The position numbers and the translations under genes are program-made. A DNA stretch of 28,647 nucleotides, taken from contig CAYLWW010000006.1 of NCBI GenBank assembly GCA_964387585.1, positions 1-28,647 of the forward strand, written 5' to 3'. The notes under the pieces are model-generated. The model made no database searches. It worked only from the letters and a program-made list of their open reading frames with translations, and was not told the DNA's origin. The DNA is from CAYLWW01 sp964387585 (GTDB lineage Bacteria; Pseudomonadota; Alphaproteobacteria; Rickettsiales; Midichloriaceae). Shown in pieces: positions 24,481-28,647 of this stretch; the stretch's first letter is position 1, and every line of letters begins with the position of its first letter.

Positions 24481-26664
24481 ATGAGTATAGACAGTCCTAA
24501 AGATGATATGGTTCGTGATCTTTTAAAAGAGATCACTGAATTGAAGGAAGAAATAGCTCTTCATGATGACTTATATTATAACAGAAATAACCCACAACTT
24601 TCTGATTATGATTATGATAATCTTCAATTAAAGCTAAGAAAACTACAAAATCAGTATTCAGAATTATTGCAATCCAACAAAGAAGAGTCAGTAGATAATG
24701 GTAATTACAAGCTAAAGCAAACCTCAGAAGCTTTAGCTTTGACTCAGGTCGGTGGCGCTTTAGATAATAGATTTCCTAAAATAAAACATTCTTATCCGAT
24801 GCTATCATTGGAAAATGCCTTTAGTGTTGATGAGGTATTGTCTTTTATTCGAAAATTAAATAATTATAAGGATAAGGCTAATAAAAGAAACAATCATAAC
24901 TTACATATTGATTCTGTAAATCCTATATTTGATTACTTAATTTGTGAACCTAAAATAGACGGTTTATCATTTTCTGCTATATATGAAAATGGCATTTTCC
25001 AATATGCTGCAACTCGTGGTAATGGGATATTTGGTGAGGATATCACGAATAATATTAAAGAAGTTGTAGGCATGCCTTTAGTAGTTACCTATAATAAAAG
25101 GTTTGAAGTGCGTGGTGAAGTATATATGAATAAAGATGATTTTTTAGAATTAAATAACAAACGCAAAGAAAATAATGAAGCATTATTTGCAAATCCACGT
25201 AATGCTGCTGCTGGTTCATTAAGGCAACTCGATAGTTCCATTACCGCTCAAAGAAACTTACGTTATATGATTTGGGGTGGGCAAATTGAGGAGATAAAAA
25301 CCCAATTTGAATTATTGCAACTTGTGCAAAGTTTAGGTTTTCAAATTACTCAACATATTGAAAAAGTTAATAATATAGAAAATTTGAAAAAATATTATGA
25401 GATGATGTCAGAAATTAGAGCAGCATTACCATATGATATTGATGGAGTAGTTTATAAAATTGATGACTTATCAGTTCAAAAACAGTTGGGTTATGTTAGC
25501 AAATTCCCTCGCTGGGCTATAGCTCATAAATTCCCTGGTAAGGAAGCTATAACTCAAATTGTTGATATTATAGTGCAAGTTAGTCGTAATGGGACACTTA
25601 CACCAGTTGCAAAATTAAATCCTGTGAATATAGGTGGAGTATTGGTTACTAGAGCTTCTTTGCATAATGAAGAAGAAATAAAAAGACAAGATTTTAGAAT
25701 AGGGGATACGGTAACGGTTAAGCGTGCTGGTGATGTAATACCAAAAGTAATTAAAGTTGATTTAAGTAAAAGACCAATAAATTCAGTTCAATATAATCTT
25801 CCTAAAAATTGTCCAGAATGTGGAAGTGAGGTAGTGAAGTATGATGACGAAGTGGCTCAAAAATGCTCTGGAGGATTAGATTGTCCAGCGCAAGTAATTG
25901 AAAAACTCAAGCACTTTGCTTCGTTAAATGCCTTTAATATAGCGGGATTAGGTGAGCAACAAATAAAACAGTTATATGAATGGAAAATTTTAACTAAACC
26001 ACAAGATTTATATACTTTAAAAGATAAGAATAATCTCTTACCTAAAGAACAGCGTTTAGAGAATCAGCATAATTGGGGAAGTAAATCAACTGATAATTTA
26101 TTTAAAGCTATAGAAAGATCAATTAGTTTGCCTTTGAATAATTTTATATACGCTTTAGGTATTAGATATATAGGGGATCAAAATTCTAAACTTATAGCGA
26201 AGCACTTTAAAAATATTAGTAATTTATTACATAACGCTATAAATCAGCCAATGGCTAATTTTATAATTAAGTTAGAGAAAATCAAAGGTATAGGAAGCAA
26301 GGCTGCTATAGAATTTGCTAAGTTCTTTGAAAATAAAAATAACTTAGAAATGATTAACGAACTAAAAAATTACGTTAATATTATTACGGAAAGCGATTCT
26401 GATAATAATGAAAATACAGAAAATATTCTTATAGGTAAATCAATAGCTTTCACCGGTTCGATGTATAACCAAACTAGAAAAGAAGCTGAACAAATAGCTG
26501 AAAAATTGGGTGCAAAAATTAGCAAAACAATTTCAAAGCAAACTTCTTATATTGTTGTAGGAGCTGACCCTGGAAGTAAGTTAGAACAGGCGCAAAAATT
26601 CGAAAATATCAAAATATTAACTGAGCAAGAATGGCTAGAATTGCTAGAAACTTTCAAGGTATAA
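24481..26664 (+). CDS. ligA: NAD-dependent DNA ligase LigA
   Basis: 727 aa. It seals nicks in replication and repair with NAD as adenylate donor. Domain Ia has HDDLYYNRNNPQLSDYDYD (28-46). The nucleotidyl transferase motif CEPKIDGLS places the adenylated Lys at 158. A four-cysteine zinc finger is at Cys444, Cys447, Cys462 and Cys468, followed by helix-hairpin-helix repeats and a C-terminal BRCT domain (about 648-727, IGKSIAFTGSMYNQTRKEA). The protein is about 40-55 residues longer than common LigA, mainly from polar insertions near residues 65-90 and 130-150 in the N-terminal half. The ATG at 24481 has GAGG too close for good spacing. Followed by nth after 47 bp; probably one transcript. Confidence 0.97.
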   Translation: MSIDSPKDDMVRDLLKEITELKEEIALHDDLYYNRNNPQLSDYDYDNLQLKLRKLQNQYSELLQSNKEESVDNGNYKLKQTSEALALTQVGGALDNRFPKIKHSYPMLSLENAFSVDEVLSFIRKLNNYKDKANKRNNHNLHIDSVNPIFDYLICEPKIDGLSFSAIYENGIFQYAATRGNGIFGEDITNNIKEVVGMPLVVTYNKRFEVRGEVYMNKDDFLELNNKRKENNEALFANPRNAAAGSLRQLDSSITAQRNLRYMIWGGQIEEIKTQFELLQLVQSLGFQITQHIEKVNNIENLKKYYEMMSEIRAALPYDIDGVVYKIDDLSVQKQLGYVSKFPRWAIAHKFPGKEAITQIVDIIVQVSRNGTLTPVAKLNPVNIGGVLVTRASLHNEEEIKRQDFRIGDTVTVKRAGDVIPKVIKVDLSKRPINSVQYNLPKNCPECGSEVVKYDDEVAQKCSGGLDCPAQVIEKLKHFASLNAFNIAGLGEQQIKQLYEWKILTKPQDLYTLKDKNNLLPKEQRLENQHNWGSKSTDNLFKAIERSISLPLNNFIYALGIRYIGDQNSKLIAKHFKNISNLLHNAINQPMANFIIKLEKIKGIGSKAAIEFAKFFENKNNLEMINELKNYVNIITESDSDNNENTENILIGKSIAFTGSMYNQTRKEAEQIAEKLGAKISKTISKQTSYIVVGADPGSKLEQAQKFENIKILTEQEWLELLETFKV

Positions 26665-26711
26665 ATAATAAGAATGGAAAAGAATAGAAATAAAAATGCT
26701 TAGGTAAAGCA

Positions 26712-27380
26712 ATGAATAATATTGATGAAAACAAAAGCTTAGTAGAAAACTCTAAGATAGAAGTAATATTTGAAAGATTAAGTAAAGAACGCTCTAATCC
26801 AGAAATAGAATTAAATTACTCAACCCCTTTTACACTATTAGTTGCAGTAATATTATCAGCGCAATCTACCGATAAAGGAGTGAATAAGATAACTACTCAA
26901 TTATTTGCTCAGGCTGATTCTCCAAGTAAAATGCTTGAGTTAGGAGAAGAAAAGTTAAAATCTTATATAAAATCCATCGGTTTATATAACTCTAAAGCTA
27001 AGAATATAATAGCTATGAGTAAGGTGTTAATTGAACAATTTAATGAAACCATACCAAATAATTTAGAAGATCTAGAAAAACTCCCAGGAGTAGGACGTAA
27101 GTCAGCAAATGTGATATTGAATTGTATATTTAATCAACCAACTATCGCTGTAGATACTCACGTTTTTAGAGTAAGTAATAGAATAGGCTTATGCGTTAGC
27201 AAAACTACTCTAGCTACAGAAAAACGCTTAACAAGTGTTATCCCATTAATGTGGAGATATAAAGCTCATCATTGGTTGGTTTTACATGGTAGGTATATAT
27301 GTAAAGCAAGAAAACCTTTGTGTAAGATATGTCCAATAGAAGATATATGCTTATATAAAGCAAAGAGCTATGGCTCTTAG
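26712..27380 (+). CDS. nth: Endonuclease III
   Basis: 222 aa. A base-excision-repair glycosylase/AP lyase for oxidised pyrimidines. The helix-hairpin-helix LPGVGRKSANVIL (124-136) carries the catalytic Lys130, and VDTHVFRVSNR (147-157) has the catalytic Asp148. The C-terminal [4Fe-4S] motif is C-x6-C-x2-C-x5-C (Cys197, 204, 207, 213). ILSAQSTDKGVNK (47-59) is also typical. Pairing with ligA groups two repair functions. The ATG at 26712 follows the ligA stop by 47 bp; an inverted repeat beyond the stop could end the unit. Confidence 0.97.
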   Translation: MNNIDENKSLVENSKIEVIFERLSKERSNPEIELNYSTPFTLLVAVILSAQSTDKGVNKITTQLFAQADSPSKMLELGEEKLKSYIKSIGLYNSKAKNIIAMSKVLIEQFNETIPNNLEDLEKLPGVGRKSANVILNCIFNQPTIAVDTHVFRVSNRIGLCVSKTTLATEKRLTSVIPLMWRYKAHHWLVLHGRYICKARKPLCKICPIEDICLYKAKSYGS

Positions 27381-27381
27381 A

Positions 27382-27415
27382 AAGTAATTTTGTTCTCTTT
27401 ATACTAAAATTACTT
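27382..27415 (+). terminator. Hairpin after nth
   Basis: AAGTAATTTT and AAAATTACTT make a perfect 10-bp stem with a 14-nt loop, directly after the nth stop. No T-run follows, so efficiency is uncertain. The remaining 210 bp to the next gene contain a small palindrome TTTACTTTTAAAGTAAA near 27540 and no gene. Confidence 0.45.
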
Positions 27416-27626
27416 ACAAAAAATATTTCCCAATTATATACTTCGCCTACTAAAGTCTATCATCTCTTCATTTACTATGAATTATGCTTAATGCTAATAG
27501 TAAATTTTTTTATGTTTGCTTTTATTCTAAAGCTTGTTTACTTTTAAAGTAAAAGTTGCATATATTCTTTAATACACTAGCTAAAGTTGCAATATTTATT
27601 CAAATAAAATAAATTGAGTATATAAT

Positions 27627-28643
27627 ATGAAAGAAATTAGCACAGATTTCCCTGATATGCTTAGTAATGAAGTACTAAATGAAATTAAAAATACTAAAAA
27701 TCCTCAGGATATAGTAAAGGATATTAAGCGCCAAGGAATAGAAATAAAGAGAAAAGTGATTCAAAAAGGTGAAGAGCTGATAATAACGGAAGGGAAATAT
27801 TATAATCTAAATGATTTTGAAAGTAAGATTAAAAATGAAGATAATTTAAAGGTTAAACCCAAAGACATAATGGATAGTTTATCTATTTTAGGGCATCAAG
27901 GAGTATTTGCTGGTGCTATTAAAGCCATGGCTTTTAGCGCTTTTATCCAAGATGATATTCTTAAAAAACAGCTATATAAAGGATATAAAGATTATCAACC
28001 TTTAGATGGAGTTGTAATAGGAAATCATAGCTTAAATATTTCGCTTATTATAGATGAAAGTGATTTAAAAAAGGGTAAAAAAGTTTATTTGGAAATGGAT
28101 GCTGGAATTAGTGAGCAAATAGGAAAATCAATGCTAAATAGTCAAAATAAAAACAGATCTTTTCTTGGCAATCTGATTTATACGTTTGATCTTCAAAATA
28201 AAACTTTTCAATCAAAAATTACTTCAGATAATCCTAATTTAACTGAAGAACAACTGGGTAAAATATTAAAGATTTCTAGTACTGAGAATGAGTTATTTAA
28301 GTCTGATAAAGAAAAGCTTAATGATATCTTAAAAGAAACCATAATAGAAATAAAAAATAGTTTTATAAATATAAACAAGCAAAGTTTAGCTGAGATATCT
28401 AATAATGTAGTGAATTATATTAATGATCAATTTGAAAAAAAATTTAATATATCTAAAAATGATTCTAAGCAAGAATTTTCTGATAAAGTACAAGATATTA
28501 TAGAAAAATTAAATAATGAGATTAATGAGATATTTAAAAAAAATAACTTAAATACTAAATCAGTTTTAGAGGATTTATTTAAAAATAATGAAGGTATAGT
28601 CATTCCAATTGATAATTATAGAATTCAAAGGCTTGATCGATAG
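27627..28643 (+). CDS. Uncharacterised paralogous family, short member 3
   Basis: 338 aa. It matches members 1 and 2 over its whole length except the last 15-20 residues: LSNEVLNEIK (12-21), LGHQGVFAG (88-96), LIIDESDLKKGKKVYLE, YTFDLQNKTFQSKI, LFKSDKEKLNDIL and EINEIFKKNNLNTKSVLEDL. It resembles member 1 most. It then stops where the others continue for another 180-200 residues, so the hydrophobic helix and ELNAANTLTNA block are missing. The tail IDNYRIQRLDR still ends in Arg and is basic. No frame continuing the family sequence is visible in the few remaining bases; it may be a natural short form or a copy cut by mutation. The start ATG lacks the GGTGG leader; TATAAT touches the start codon. 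Confidence 0.8.
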   Translation: MKEISTDFPDMLSNEVLNEIKNTKNPQDIVKDIKRQGIEIKRKVIQKGEELIITEGKYYNLNDFESKIKNEDNLKVKPKDIMDSLSILGHQGVFAGAIKAMAFSAFIQDDILKKQLYKGYKDYQPLDGVVIGNHSLNISLIIDESDLKKGKKVYLEMDAGISEQIGKSMLNSQNKNRSFLGNLIYTFDLQNKTFQSKITSDNPNLTEEQLGKILKISSTENELFKSDKEKLNDILKETIIEIKNSFININKQSLAEISNNVVNYINDQFEKKFNISKNDSKQEFSDKVQDIIEKLNNEINEIFKKNNLNTKSVLEDLFKNNEGIVIPIDNYRIQRLDR

Positions 28644-28647
28644 CATA

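Noticed and set aside
28560..28643. Frameshift explaining the early end of the short paralogue.
   Set aside because: The other two frames hit stops at once and show no family sequence in the few bases available; the question cannot be settled inside the window.

Overview
The window is strongly AT-rich and looks like the chromosome of an alphaproteobacterium of the order Rickettsiales. The clues are 5-aminolevulinate synthase (C4 haem route), an isocitrate dehydrogenase with the long C-terminal extension I associate with Rickettsia-type enzymes, the alphaproteobacterial DUF1013/TrcR protein, RecO and Mrp of alphaproteobacterial type, and large repeat-containing and paralogous 'unknown' proteins as in intracellular symbionts. 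FlgB and FlgC argue against the genus Rickettsia itself and fit a flagellar-gene-bearing lineage (Midichloriaceae-like, for example); that placement is inference.

Layout. 1-4.6 kb is almost all minus strand: the start of an LptB-like ABC ATPase, ftsH, adk, trcR, cutA. 4.8-9.2 kb is mainly plus strand: mrp, an opposing tRNA-Gln(UUG), hemA, an integral membrane protein, recO. 9.4-16.1 kb is minus strand: folK, then a probable operon glpX - GT-C-like membrane protein - truB - rpsO, then flgB-flgC, dsbB and rpmB. 16.2-22.6 kb is an accessory block on the minus strand: two adjacent paralogues of an unrecognised family (541 and 515 aa) and a 974-aa protein whose N-terminal half is about 13 tandem 35-41-residue helical repeats. 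22.9-27.4 kb on the plus strand returns to housekeeping: icd, ligA, nth. A third, shorter paralogue of the unknown family closes the window (27.6-28.6 kb).

The two most interesting things are these. (1) FlgB and FlgC, proximal flagellar rod proteins that normally lack Sec signals and leave through the flagellar type III apparatus, both begin here with what looks like a cleavable Sec signal peptide, and they stand in a two-gene unit without fliE. (2) The unknown three-member family shares an N-terminal globular region; its two full-length members also share a C-terminal hydrophobic helix plus ELNAANTLTNA block. All three end in an Arg-rich tail with Arg as the last residue, which would suit type IV secretion substrates. 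Together with the repeat protein next door they look like a candidate effector locus. No CRISPR array, prophage or insertion sequence is visible. Several hairpins suitable as terminators mark the transcription units.
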